DNA of 44,417 bases from Oscillospiraceae bacterium. Its GTDB lineage: Bacteria > Bacillota > Clostridia > Oscillospirales > Oscillospiraceae. The stretch is taken from the NCBI GenBank assembly GCA_017411225.1, contig JAFRDQ010000058.1:1-44417 (forward strand), in the 5' to 3' direction. Under the pieces are notes generated by a model that did not search any database, was not told the DNA's origin, and saw only the letters and a program-made list of their open reading frames with translations. This document shows, one piece after another, positions 31,733 through 39,668 of the stretch (within the stretch, counting starts at the first letter, position 1; every line of letters starts with the position of its first letter). The position numbers and the translations under genes were made by a program.

Positions 31733-31826
31733 AATTCAGAGAAAAGAAAGAATTGCCCCATTGATTTTTGGTCCAAAGAGACCGATAATAGGAGATGTAA
31801 AATATCAACAGAAAGAGGGAGACAAT

Positions 31827-33974
31827 ATGAAAAAAAGAATCCTCGCATTGCTGCTGACCGTCCTGATGGTCACGGCGCTGCTCCCCTTCGGCGCTTCCGC
31901 CGCGGGAGAGAAGCTCGTCGCCATCACGTTTGACGACGGCCCCTCGCAGTACACCTCGCAGCTGCTCGACGGTCTCGCCGCCCGCGGCGCAAAGGCGACG
32001 TTCTTCATGCTCGGCCAGATGGCGCAGAGCCGCAAGGACATCGTCAAGCGCGCCTGGGAGGAGGGTCACCAGGTCTGCAGCCACAGCTACGATCACCCGA
32101 ATCTCAACACCCTCTCCGCGGACGCGATCCGCAGCCAGTTTACCCGCACGGACGCCATTCTGGACAGCGCGCTCGGCTTTGACGCGACGTTCATGATCCG
32201 TCCGCCCTACGGCAACGCCAACAGGACCGTGCTGAGCCTCGGCGGCGTGCCCTTCTTCTACTGGTCCGTGGACACCGAGGACTGGAAGAGCCGCAACGCC
32301 GACAGCGTTTACAACGAGATCCTCCGCAGCACCAGAGACGGCTCCATCGTGCTGATGCACGACATTTACCCGACGACGATCACCGCCGCCCTGCGCGCGA
32401 TCGACACGCTCAAGAACCAGGGCTATCAGTTCGTGACCGTGGCGGAGCTTTACTACCGCAGAGGCGTTGCGCTGCAGAGCGGCGTCATGCACTACAGCTG
32501 CCCGCCGACCGCGAGCGGCACCGCCTCCGAGCTCGCCACGCCCTCGATCAAGCAGACTGCTGATCCGAACGGCGCGCTGAGCATCACCATCACGGGCGAC
32601 AGCCGCGGCACGATCTACTACACCACGAACGGCGCGGTGCCGAACCCCGCCAACAGCAAGCGCTACACCGGAGCGTTCACGGTGGGCGGCTCCTGCACGG
32701 TCAAGGCCGTGACCGTGGTCAACTGGAACAGCGTGCGCTCCAGACTCGCCTCCGCGAAGGTGGACTACCTGCCCGCCGCCGCGCCGGTGATCGACATTCA
32801 GGACGGCGTGATGACCATGAAGAGCGCCACCGCGGGCGCCACGATCCGCTACACGCTCGACGGCTCCGCCCCGACGAAGGACAGCACCGTCTACACCGGT
32901 CCCGTGACCATCGAAAAGGGCACGACCGTGAAGGCCTATGCGATCGCGAGCGGCTACAACGCCAGCGCCACGATGCAGCTGACCTACACCGCAAACGGCA
33001 ACCTGATGAAGGACGTGGCCGTGAAGGACTGGTACTATGCCGCGCTCGACCGCGCTGTGACGATGGGCATCATCAACGGCACGGCCCCGCAGGTGATGAG
33101 CCCGAACATCCCGCTCACGCGCGCGATGCTCGTGACGATGCTGCACCGCCTCGCCCAGCCCGAGACCGCCGGTGCGGACGTCTCCTTCCCCGACGTGAAG
33201 AAGGGCGAATACTACTACGCGCCGCTCTGCTGGGCCGCGGATCAGAAGATCGTGGCCGGCTATCCGGACGGCACCTTCCAGCCGAACAAGAGCATCACCC
33301 GCGCGGAGCTTTGCGTGATGATCGCGCGCTATCTGCGCAGCATCGGCCACGAGCTGAGCACGGATCTGACGGTGCTCGACCAGTTCAAGGACGGAAAGAG
33401 CGTGGCCGCCTGGGCCAAACAGGACATCGCCGCGATGGTTTCGCTCGGCATCATCAAGGGCTATGAGACCGGCCACATCGGCGCGGACAGAGGCGCAACG
33501 CGCGCTGAGGCCGTGACGATGCTGCTGCGCGCGGCGGATCTGCCCGATCCGAAGCCGGAGGAGCCGACCCCCGTGGAGCCCGATCCCGCCGAGACCGGAA
33601 AGGCACTCGCGGAGCTCTTAAACGCCGTGAAGGACGTGCTGCCCGGCTCCACCGGTTCCGGCGTGCGCGAGACAGAGGCGGCCGTGATGCTCCTCAACTT
33701 CCTGCGCACGGACGACGCAAAGGATGAGAGCCTCGCCGCGCAGATGGAGACCTGGTACAAGGCGCTTGAGGAGAACGATCAGAAGGCCTTCAACGCCGCT
33801 GCCGACAGCGTGATCGTGCTCGCGCAGAGCATCGCCAAGGGTGACATGACCGCCGCGGAGGTGCAGGTCGCGCTCGCCGATTCGACGCTGGTGCTCAATC
33901 CGATCGACCCGCAGGCGTTCCCGCACGACCTGCTGCTCAAGTTTGCAGAGGCAGTCAGCGCGCTGAATGCGTAA
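31827..33974 (+). CDS. Secreted polysaccharide deacetylase with chitobiase-type repeats and SLH domains
   Basis: A 715-residue secreted protein. ATG 31827 (after AGAGGGAG) begins a signal peptide (ILALLLTVLMVTALLPFGAS, cut after SAA). The NodB deacetylase domain spans about 30-215: VAITFDDGPS with the catalytic and metal Asp, HSYDHPN metal His, RPPYGN and VLMHDIYP. Two CHB_HEX_C-like beta repeats follow (GTIYYTTNGAVPNP and ATIRYTLDGSAPT). Three SLH units come next (about 393-575; the second has GYPDGTFQPNKSITRAELC). A Pro/Glu linker and an acidic helical tail of about 125 residues of unknown role close the protein. It likely removes N-acetyl groups from peptidoglycan or chitin-like glycan while bound to the cell wall. 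No strong promoter is visible in the 94 bases upstream. Confidence 0.9.
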   Translation: MKKRILALLLTVLMVTALLPFGASAAGEKLVAITFDDGPSQYTSQLLDGLAARGAKATFFMLGQMAQSRKDIVKRAWEEGHQVCSHSYDHPNLNTLSADAIRSQFTRTDAILDSALGFDATFMIRPPYGNANRTVLSLGGVPFFYWSVDTEDWKSRNADSVYNEILRSTRDGSIVLMHDIYPTTITAALRAIDTLKNQGYQFVTVAELYYRRGVALQSGVMHYSCPPTASGTASELATPSIKQTADPNGALSITITGDSRGTIYYTTNGAVPNPANSKRYTGAFTVGGSCTVKAVTVVNWNSVRSRLASAKVDYLPAAAPVIDIQDGVMTMKSATAGATIRYTLDGSAPTKDSTVYTGPVTIEKGTTVKAYAIASGYNASATMQLTYTANGNLMKDVAVKDWYYAALDRAVTMGIINGTAPQVMSPNIPLTRAMLVTMLHRLAQPETAGADVSFPDVKKGEYYYAPLCWAADQKIVAGYPDGTFQPNKSITRAELCVMIARYLRSIGHELSTDLTVLDQFKDGKSVAAWAKQDIAAMVSLGIIKGYETGHIGADRGATRAEAVTMLLRAADLPDPKPEEPTPVEPDPAETGKALAELLNAVKDVLPGSTGSGVRETEAAVMLLNFLRTDDAKDESLAAQMETWYKALEENDQKAFNAAADSVIVLAQSIAKGDMTAAEVQVALADSTLVLNPIDPQAFPHDLLLKFAEAVSALNA

Positions 33975-34033
33975 AGACAAGAACTGTAGAAATTTTCCAG
34001 ACAAATGCTGTGGAAGTTTTTGCAATTTGACCA

Positions 34034-34062
34034 TTGACTGTCCGGCAATTTCATCGTAAAAT
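34034..34062 (+). promoter_or_regulatory. Promoter upstream of the ammonium transporter
   Basis: TTGACT (34034-34039) and TAAAAT (34057-34062) are 17 bases apart. Transcription would begin near 34069, only a few bases before a terminator hairpin. Confidence 0.7.
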
Positions 34063-34072
34063 GACGCACATC

Positions 34073-34118
34073 AGAGACAACGACGTCTTTCAAAGACGCC
34101 GTTGTCTCTTTCTTTTTA
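34073..34118 (+). terminator. Terminator hairpin in the transporter leader
   Basis: AGAGACAACG-A-CGTCTTT (34073-34090) pairs with AAAGACG-C-CGTTGTCTCT (34092-34109) with one mismatch, followed by TTTCTTTTT. It may end transcripts from the deacetylase gene. Because it lies between the promoter at 34034 and the transporter start at 34152, it must be bypassed, so it could act as an attenuator or make a very short RNA. Confidence 0.8.
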
Positions 34119-34151
34119 TCCGTAAACCGAATGCAAAAAGGAGGCTTTCTC

Positions 34152-35879
34152 ATGATGACAGTGGAATTTTGGTTTCTGATCGGCGCGGCGCTGGTGTTCT
34201 GGATGCAGGCAGGCTTTGCCATGGTGGAAACCGGCTTTACCCGGGCAAAAAACGCGGGCAACATCATCATGAAGAACCTGATGGACTTCTGCATCGGCAC
34301 GCTGGTGTTCTCCCTGCTGGGCTATTCGCTGATGATGGGCGAGGATGCTCTCTTCGGGCTCATCGGAAAGCCCAGTCTGGATCTCTTTACACACTTTGCG
34401 GATTTCATCCGCTCCCCCGCCGAGGGCTTTACCGAAGCGAGCTATTTCGTGTTCAACCTCGTCTTCTGCGCCACGACGGCGACGATCGTCTCCGGAGCGA
34501 TGGCGGAGCGGACGAAATTTTCCGCCTACTGCGTGTATTCCGCCGTGATCTCGCTGCTGATCTATCCGATTGAGGCGCACTGGATCTGGGGCGGCGGCTG
34601 GCTGAGCCGGCTGGGCTTTCACGATTACGCGGGTTCCTGCGCGATCCACATGGTCGGCGGCGTGGCCGCGCTGATCGGCGCGGTGATTCTCGGGCCGCGC
34701 ATCGGAAAATATGACACGGACGAGACCGGAAAAGTGACCAAGGTGCGCGCCATTCCCGGCCACTCGATCCCGCTCGGCGCGCTGGGCGTGTTCATCCTGT
34801 GGCTCGGCTGGTATGGCTTCAACGGCGCGGCGGCCACAACGCCCTCGGAGCTCTCGTCCATCTTCCTCACGACGACGATTGCGCCCGCTGTAGCGACCTG
34901 CACGACGATGATTTTCACGTGGATCAAGAACAAAAAGCCGGACGTCTCCATGTGTCTAAACGCGTCTCTGGCCGGTCTCGTCGGCATTACGGCGGGCTGC
35001 GACGCGCTCGACGCCGTCGGCGCCGCGATCGTGGGCATCGTCTCGGGTCTGCTGGTAGTTGTGGTCGTCGAGGGGCTGGATCTGAAGCTGCATGTGGACG
35101 ATCCGGTCGGCGCAGTGGGCGTGCACTGCGCCAACGGCGTCTGGGGCACGATCGCGGTGGGCCTGCTGGCCAATCCCGACGCGCCAGCCGGACTGCACGG
35201 ACTGCTGTACACCGGCGAGTGGACGCAGCTCGGCATTCAGCTGCTCGGCTTTGCCGCCGTCGCGGCATGGAGCGCAGTGACAATGCTGGCGTTCTTCTCG
35301 CTCCTCAAAAAGATCGACTTTCTCCGCGCGGACGCCGCCGATGAGCTTGCGGGGCTCGACCGCAGCGAGCATGGTCTGCCGAGCGCCTACGCCGATTTCG
35401 TCTCCTCCGGTCATCCCTACACGCTGCCGGACACCGGGGAGGTTGTCCCGGCTGTGACGGGCACGACGCCGCCCGCAGAGGCGATCCCGGTGGTGCCGCA
35501 GCCGACCTTCCGCTCGGACGGGCACAAGTTCACCAAGGTGGAGATCGTCTTCAAGGAGGAGCGTCTCTACGCGCTGAAGGCTGCGATGGGCAGGCTCGGC
35601 ATCACCGGCATGACCGTCGCGCACGTGATGGGCTACGGCATCCAGAAGGGACAGCCGGAATATTACCGCGGCGTCGAGGTGGAAACCGACCTGCGCCCGA
35701 AGGTGCAGATGGACATCGTGGTCAGCGCAATCCCGGTTCGGGACGTAATCGAGACGGCGAAAAAGGTGCTCTACACCGGCCACATCGGAGACGGAAAGAT
35801 CTTCGTCTACGACGTGGAAAACGTCGTGAAGATCCGCACCGGCGAGGAGGGCTATGACGCACTCCAAGACGTAGAATGA
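34152..35879 (+). CDS. amt: Ammonium transporter fused to a C-terminal PII (GlnB/GlnK) domain
   Basis: A 575-residue protein. Start 34152 is preferred over 34131 because AAAAAGGAGG lies inside the longer version, seven bases before ATGATG. Residues 1 to about 400 are an 11-helix Amt channel, with both pore histidines in CAIHMVGG and GVHCANGVWG, plus EAHWIWGGGW. After a 60-residue Pro/Gly linker, residues about 462-575 are a complete PII domain: KVEIVFKEERL, GITGMTVAHVMGYG, the T-loop with QPEYYRGVEV, ATP-binding GHIGDGKIFV and KIRTGEEG. The T-loop Arg that plugs the Amt pore is present. The tyrosine uridylylated in Escherichia coli PII (Tyr51) is Val. It imports ammonium/ammonia and is probably self-gated by ATP/ADP and 2-oxoglutarate. 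Confidence 0.95.
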   Translation: MMTVEFWFLIGAALVFWMQAGFAMVETGFTRAKNAGNIIMKNLMDFCIGTLVFSLLGYSLMMGEDALFGLIGKPSLDLFTHFADFIRSPAEGFTEASYFVFNLVFCATTATIVSGAMAERTKFSAYCVYSAVISLLIYPIEAHWIWGGGWLSRLGFHDYAGSCAIHMVGGVAALIGAVILGPRIGKYDTDETGKVTKVRAIPGHSIPLGALGVFILWLGWYGFNGAAATTPSELSSIFLTTTIAPAVATCTTMIFTWIKNKKPDVSMCLNASLAGLVGITAGCDALDAVGAAIVGIVSGLLVVVVVEGLDLKLHVDDPVGAVGVHCANGVWGTIAVGLLANPDAPAGLHGLLYTGEWTQLGIQLLGFAAVAAWSAVTMLAFFSLLKKIDFLRADAADELAGLDRSEHGLPSAYADFVSSGHPYTLPDTGEVVPAVTGTTPPAEAIPVVPQPTFRSDGHKFTKVEIVFKEERLYALKAAMGRLGITGMTVAHVMGYGIQKGQPEYYRGVEVETDLRPKVQMDIVVSAIPVRDVIETAKKVLYTGHIGDGKIFVYDVENVVKIRTGEEGYDALQDVE

Positions 35880-35980
35880 GTTCCGCCCTCTCCCCCTGGC
35901 TGCGGCAATGCTCTCTCGGAGTCTCCGACTCTCTCCTCCGAACCCTGTCAGCAGACACCGTGCCCTGGAGAGGGCATACA

Positions 35981-36009
35981 AAAAGAGGCCGTACACTGCG
36001 GCCTCTTTT
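35981..36009. terminator. Bidirectional terminator between amt and the small membrane protein
   Basis: AAAAGAGGCCG (35981-35991) pairs with CGGCCTCTTTT (35999-36009) around seven bases. It can serve both converging genes. The 101 bases from 35880 to it contain nothing else I recognise. Confidence 0.85.
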
Positions 36010-36010
36010 C

Positions 36011-36166
36011 TTAGCATCGGATCAGGTAAATCCCGAGCACGATCAGCGCTGTGCCGAGCAGGAACCACCAGAATGCCTTGGGCAGGATCATGCCGAGGAT
36101 GATCACGACGCCCAGCGCAATGCAGACAAGCCCCGGCAGCAGCCATCTGCGCCGCCATCTGCCCAT
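36011..36166 (-). CDS. Small two-helix membrane protein (51 residues)
   Basis: A 51-residue open frame, MGRWRRRW at the start, then two hydrophobic segments (LLPGLVCIALGVVIILGMIL and FWWFLLGTALIVLGIYLI) separated by PK, ending RC. The Arg-rich N-terminus followed by a helical hairpin is a convincing membrane topology. It begins six T residues after the rsgA terminator stem. GGTGG from that stem is the only Shine-Dalgarno-like sequence, so it would be translated from read-through transcripts. It ends directly at the amt terminator. The function is unknown. Small proteins of this form accompany this operon in related gut Clostridia as far as I recall, which I cannot verify. Confidence 0.65.
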   Translation of the reverse strand: MGRWRRRWLLPGLVCIALGVVIILGMILPKAFWWFLLGTALIVLGIYLIRC

Positions 36167-36168
36167 AA

Positions 36169-36224
36169 AAAACCACCGCCTTCGACAGGATGCTGCTTCA
36201 TCCTATGCGCGAGGCGGTGGTTTT
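36169..36224 (-). terminator. Terminator of the priA-rsgA operon
   Basis: AAAACCACCGCCT (36169-36181) pairs with AGGCGGTGGTTTT (36212-36224). A nested stem (AGGATG 36187-36192 with CATCCT 36199-36204) lies inside. On the minus strand it ends in six T residues and the start codon of the small membrane protein. Confidence 0.85.
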
Positions 36225-36226
36225 GA

Positions 36227-37120
36227 TTACGGATTCTGTTTGTTCTTCTCCCATTCCGGGATGCTCTTTGCGATCTCATAGAGCCGCTCGTAGCTGCGGT
36301 AGCGCTCTGGGGCGATTTTGCCCGCCTCCAGCGCGGCGCGCACGGCGCAGTCCGGCTCCTTCAGATGGCGGCAGTCCGGGAAGCGGCAGCCGCCGAGGAA
36401 GGGCTGAAACTCCCGGAAGGCGTGCTGCAGATCCTCACAGCGGATGGGGTCCAGCAGCTCCACCTCGAAGGAGGCAAAGCCCGGCGTGTCGGCCACATAG
36501 GTCTCCTCGCCGAGGGCGAAGAGCTCGACATGGCGCGTGGTATGGCGTCCTCGGCCGAGCTTTTCGCTGACCTCGCCCGTGGGAAGGGCGAGCTCCGGCA
36601 GAAGCCGGTTTAAGACGCTGCTCTTGCCGACGCCGGAGTTGCCGGTAAAGGCGCTGGTTTTGCCGCGGATGACAGCATGCAGTTCCTCCACGCCCTGCCC
36701 GGTCTCCGCGCTGCAGCAGACGACCGGAAAGCCGGCGTTTTCATAGATCCCGCGCAGGTGCTCCGCGGGATCGAGATCGGTTTTGTTGATGCAGATGACC
36801 GTCTCGCAGTCATTGAGCTGGGCGATGGCGGCGACGCGGTCGATTAAAAACGGGTCGCTCACAGGATTGACCGCAGCGGCGAACATGACGATCTGGTCGA
36901 CGTTCGCGACGGCGGGGCGGATGAAGCGGTTGCGGCGGGGCAGGACGGAATCGACCCGGCCTCTCCCCTGCGCATCCACGCTGACCTCCACACGGTCGCC
37001 GACGAGGGGGCTCATGCCGTCATGGCGGAAGCGGCCTCTGGCCTTGCAGGTGATGCGCTCATCCCCGGCCGCGACGGTATAGAACCCGCTGAGGGATTTG
37101 ATAATGACGCCTTGTGCCAT
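36227..37120 (-). CDS. rsgA: Ribosome small subunit-dependent GTPase A
   Basis: A 297-residue circularly permuted GTPase. ATG 37120 follows GGGAGG. The N-terminal OB domain binds RNA (KARGRFRHDGMSPLVGDRVE). The GTPase core has G4 NKTD, then G5, then G1 GNSGVGKSS, and G3 DTPG (in ADTPGFASF). The C-terminal zinc knuckle is CRFPDCRHLKEPDC. It checks late maturation of the 30S decoding region and leaves after GTP hydrolysis. It lies ten bases downstream of prkC, a neighbour order conserved in Firmicutes. PrkC-type kinases are known to phosphorylate this GTPase in some species, which fits the linkage. Confidence 0.97.
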   Translation of the reverse strand: MAQGVIIKSLSGFYTVAAGDERITCKARGRFRHDGMSPLVGDRVEVSVDAQGRGRVDSVLPRRNRFIRPAVANVDQIVMFAAAVNPVSDPFLIDRVAAIAQLNDCETVICINKTDLDPAEHLRGIYENAGFPVVCCSAETGQGVEELHAVIRGKTSAFTGNSGVGKSSVLNRLLPELALPTGEVSEKLGRGRHTTRHVELFALGEETYVADTPGFASFEVELLDPIRCEDLQHAFREFQPFLGGCRFPDCRHLKEPDCAVRAALEAGKIAPERYRSYERLYEIAKSIPEWEKNKQNP

Positions 37121-37130
37121 GGTTCCTCCC

Positions 37131-38879
37131 TCAGGGCGCCGGAGCTTCCGGCGGGACGGTCTCCGCAGGGCCGGTGGAGACCCAGAGATAGATCTTGGAG
37201 AACTCCGCAATGTCCGTGCCGGCGGCAGTGCTCTGGCGGAAGACGGTGCCGGCGGCGGCCTCGTTCGTCTCGTGATAGATCGTGCCGAGCGTGAGGCCCT
37301 GGCTTTCGATGCGGATGATGGCGGCGGATTCGGTGAGTCCCGTGACGTCCGGCGCCTTGACGGTGCGCAGCTCGGGGCCGCCGCTGATGATGAGCTTGAC
37401 GTTGGAGCCGGCGGCGAGCGTCTGCCCGGCCTCGGGCTCGGTGGCGATGATATAGTCCTTCGTGATCTCCCTGGACGCCTGCACCTCGGTCTGGACGATG
37501 AAGCCCGCCTCGGTGAGGGCGTTGGTCGCCTCGGTCGCCTCCCAGTTGACGACATAGGGCACCTCGGTCATGACGATGCCGCTCGAGACCGTGAGCTCGA
37601 CGCGGATGCCCTCCGGCACCTTCATCATGCTCTTGCCGGGCTCCGGCTTCTGCGAGATGATGACGCCCTCGGCCACGTTCGGGTCCATGTCATAGACGAC
37701 GGTGAAGTGGAAATCGCCGTATTCATCGCTGTTGATGACGGTTTCGTATTCCTGCTTTGTAAAGTCCGGGACCTCCATGCGCTCGGCGACGGAGAAAATG
37801 TCCTTGAGCATATAGTTCCACAGGAAGGTGAACAGCCCCAGCGCGACGAGCGCGACGGCGAACATGCCGGTAAAGAAGCTGACGCGGCGGGCGCGCTTTT
37901 TGCGGCGGGCATACTGCTCGTCCGTGAGATCCTTGCCGACGCCGAGAAAGCGGTTGCGCTCGCGCACGGCGGGGCGGGTCTCCTCCAGCTCCTGCTGCGC
38001 CTGCTGCTCGGGATCGAGGCGAACCGTCGCCCCCGGCTGCGCTGCCCGGCGGAAGGATTCCAGATCGTGGATGAGCTCCTCGGCGGACTGATAGCGATCC
38101 TTGAGGTCGCTGCACATGGCCTTCATCGTGAGCGCATCGAGCTTTTCCGGGATCTCGGGCACGATCGTGCGCGGCGACGGCGCGAGGCCGGAGATGTGCT
38201 TGAGGGCGACCTCCTCGGTCGTATTGCCCTCATACGGCAGGGTGCCGGTGAGCATTTCATAGAGCACGACTCCGAGAGAATAGAGGTCACTGCGGGCGTC
38301 CGCCTCGAGCCCCTTGGCCTGCTCGGGCGCGAGATAGTGCACGGAGCCGATGGCGGTGTCGGACCGTCCGCCGCCGTTTTCGTGCTCGAGGGCGGCGATG
38401 CCGAAATCGGCCACCTTGGCGACGCCGTCGCGGTCGATCATGATGTTCTGGGGCTTGATATCGCGATGGACGATGCCGTGCTCGTGCGCGTGCTGCAGGG
38501 CCTTGGCGATCTGGGAGGCGAAAAACAGCGTTTCCGCCGTGGAGAGCCTGCCCTTGCCGTTGATATACTGCTTGAGCGTGACGCCCTCGATGAGCTCCAT
38601 GACGATATACTCCATCGTGAGCGAGTGGCTGACGTCATACACCGCGACGATGTTCGGGTGACTGAGCATGGCGACGGCCTGCGCCTCGGCCTGGAACTGC
38701 GCCTTGAGCTCGGGGTCGGAGAAGATCTCCTCGCGCAGCATCTTGATGGCGACATAGCGGTTGAGACGGTAGTCGAGCGCTTTATAGACAACGGACATGC
38801 CGCCGGAGCCGATGACCTCTAAAAGCTCATAGCGGTCGTCCAGCAGCTGGCCGATATATTTGTTCTGAGACTGGTCCAT
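37131..38879 (-). CDS. prkC: Ser/Thr protein kinase with PASTA domains (PknB/PrkC/Stk)
   Basis: A 582-residue membrane kinase. ATG 38879 follows GGAGGA. The kinase domain spans residues about 17-280: glycine loop IGSGGMSVVYKA, ATP-binding Lys46 in VAIKML, catalytic HRDIKPQNIM, ADFGIA and APEQ. A juxtamembrane segment leads to one transmembrane helix (SFFTGMFAVALVALGLFTFL, about residues 350-370). Three extracellular PASTA repeats follow, the last ending IYLWVSTG, and a short Pro-rich tail. PASTA repeats sense muropeptides or lipid II. The kinase controls cell-wall synthesis, division and dormancy exit. The adjacent PP2C phosphatase (stp) reverses its action. Confidence 0.97.
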   Translation of the reverse strand: MDQSQNKYIGQLLDDRYELLEVIGSGGMSVVYKALDYRLNRYVAIKMLREEIFSDPELKAQFQAEAQAVAMLSHPNIVAVYDVSHSLTMEYIVMELIEGVTLKQYINGKGRLSTAETLFFASQIAKALQHAHEHGIVHRDIKPQNIMIDRDGVAKVADFGIAALEHENGGGRSDTAIGSVHYLAPEQAKGLEADARSDLYSLGVVLYEMLTGTLPYEGNTTEEVALKHISGLAPSPRTIVPEIPEKLDALTMKAMCSDLKDRYQSAEELIHDLESFRRAAQPGATVRLDPEQQAQQELEETRPAVRERNRFLGVGKDLTDEQYARRKKRARRVSFFTGMFAVALVALGLFTFLWNYMLKDIFSVAERMEVPDFTKQEYETVINSDEYGDFHFTVVYDMDPNVAEGVIISQKPEPGKSMMKVPEGIRVELTVSSGIVMTEVPYVVNWEATEATNALTEAGFIVQTEVQASREITKDYIIATEPEAGQTLAAGSNVKLIISGGPELRTVKAPDVTGLTESAAIIRIESQGLTLGTIYHETNEAAAGTVFRQSTAAGTDIAEFSKIYLWVSTGPAETVPPEAPAP

Positions 38880-38899
38880 AAGATTCCTCCACTGTGGGA

Positions 38900-39637
38900 T
38901 CAGAAAATTGCGATTGCGGCGGAGACATTGTCCCGCGCGCCCTTTTCCAGCGCACGGCGCATCAGCGCATGGCATGCCTTTTTCGCGCTGCGGGCAGAGC
39001 CGGAGAGTGAGAGCAGCTCATCCTCCGAGAGCGTGTTGCTCAGGCCGTCGCTGCAGAGGAGCAGACGGTCCCCGCGGCGCAGATGCAGCGAGAAGAGATC
39101 GCTCTCCACGCCCTCCTCCACGCCGACGGCGCGGGTGATGAGATTGCGGTTCGGATGGTGCAGCGCCTGCTCTCTCGTGATCTCGCCGCGCGCGACGAGA
39201 TCGGCCACGACGGAATGGTCGCGCGTGATCTGCTCGAGCGCCTTATCCCGGATGAGATAGGCGCGGCTGTCGCCCACGTTGATGATTTCAGCGCGGTGGC
39301 CGACGATGACGGCGGAGACGAGCGTGGTGCCCATGCCCTCGTTTGCCGGCTCGCTGCTGGCGCGGCTGTAAACCGCTTCGTTGGCGGCGGCGCAGGCGTC
39401 ATGCATCCAGAGGGGCGCGAGCACGGCGCTCTTTTTGCTGCCGCGGAGCAGGCCTTTCAGCCGCTCCAGATAGGCCGCGGCGGCGAGCGCCGAGGCCAGC
39501 GCGCCGCTGTTGGCTCCGCCCATACCGTCGCACACCAGAAGGACGGCTGCCCTCGGGGCGCGAAGCACGACGGCTTCGGCGTAGTCTTGATTTTCTTTTC
39601 GGACGGGACCCTTGTCCGAGACGGAAAACGCTCGCAA
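38900..39637 (-). CDS. stp: PP2C-type Ser/Thr protein phosphatase
   Basis: A 245-residue phosphatase with a TTG start (39637) seven bases after GGGAGGTG. PP2C motifs are in order: DKGPVRKENQD, LLVCDGMGGANSG, VNVGDSRAYL-like IINVGDSRAYLI, DHSVVADLV, and LLLCSDGLS. These supply the Asp ligands for two Mn/Mg ions. It is cytoplasmic and is the partner of the PASTA kinase, whose start lies 20 bases after this gene's stop. Also called prpC in other Firmicutes. Confidence 0.96.
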   Translation of the reverse strand: MRAFSVSDKGPVRKENQDYAEAVVLRAPRAAVLLVCDGMGGANSGALASALAAAAYLERLKGLLRGSKKSAVLAPLWMHDACAAANEAVYSRASSEPANEGMGTTLVSAVIVGHRAEIINVGDSRAYLIRDKALEQITRDHSVVADLVARGEITREQALHHPNRNLITRAVGVEEGVESDLFSLHLRRGDRLLLCSDGLSNTLSEDELLSLSGSARSAKKACHALMRRALEKGARDNVSAAIAIF

Positions 39638-39668
39638 GGCGACACCTCCCTAACGTTTTACTGCCGAT

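Noticed and set aside
31710..33476. 588-codon minus-strand frame opposite the deacetylase gene; likewise 37098-38822 (+) opposite prkC.
   Set aside because: Low-complexity, family-less translations mirroring the codon bias of real genes on the other strand.
34073..34109. ANTAR-protein target hairpin in the ammonium-transporter leader.
   Set aside because: ANTAR sites need two small hairpins with hexaloops carrying conserved A and G; here there is one long stem with a tiny loop.
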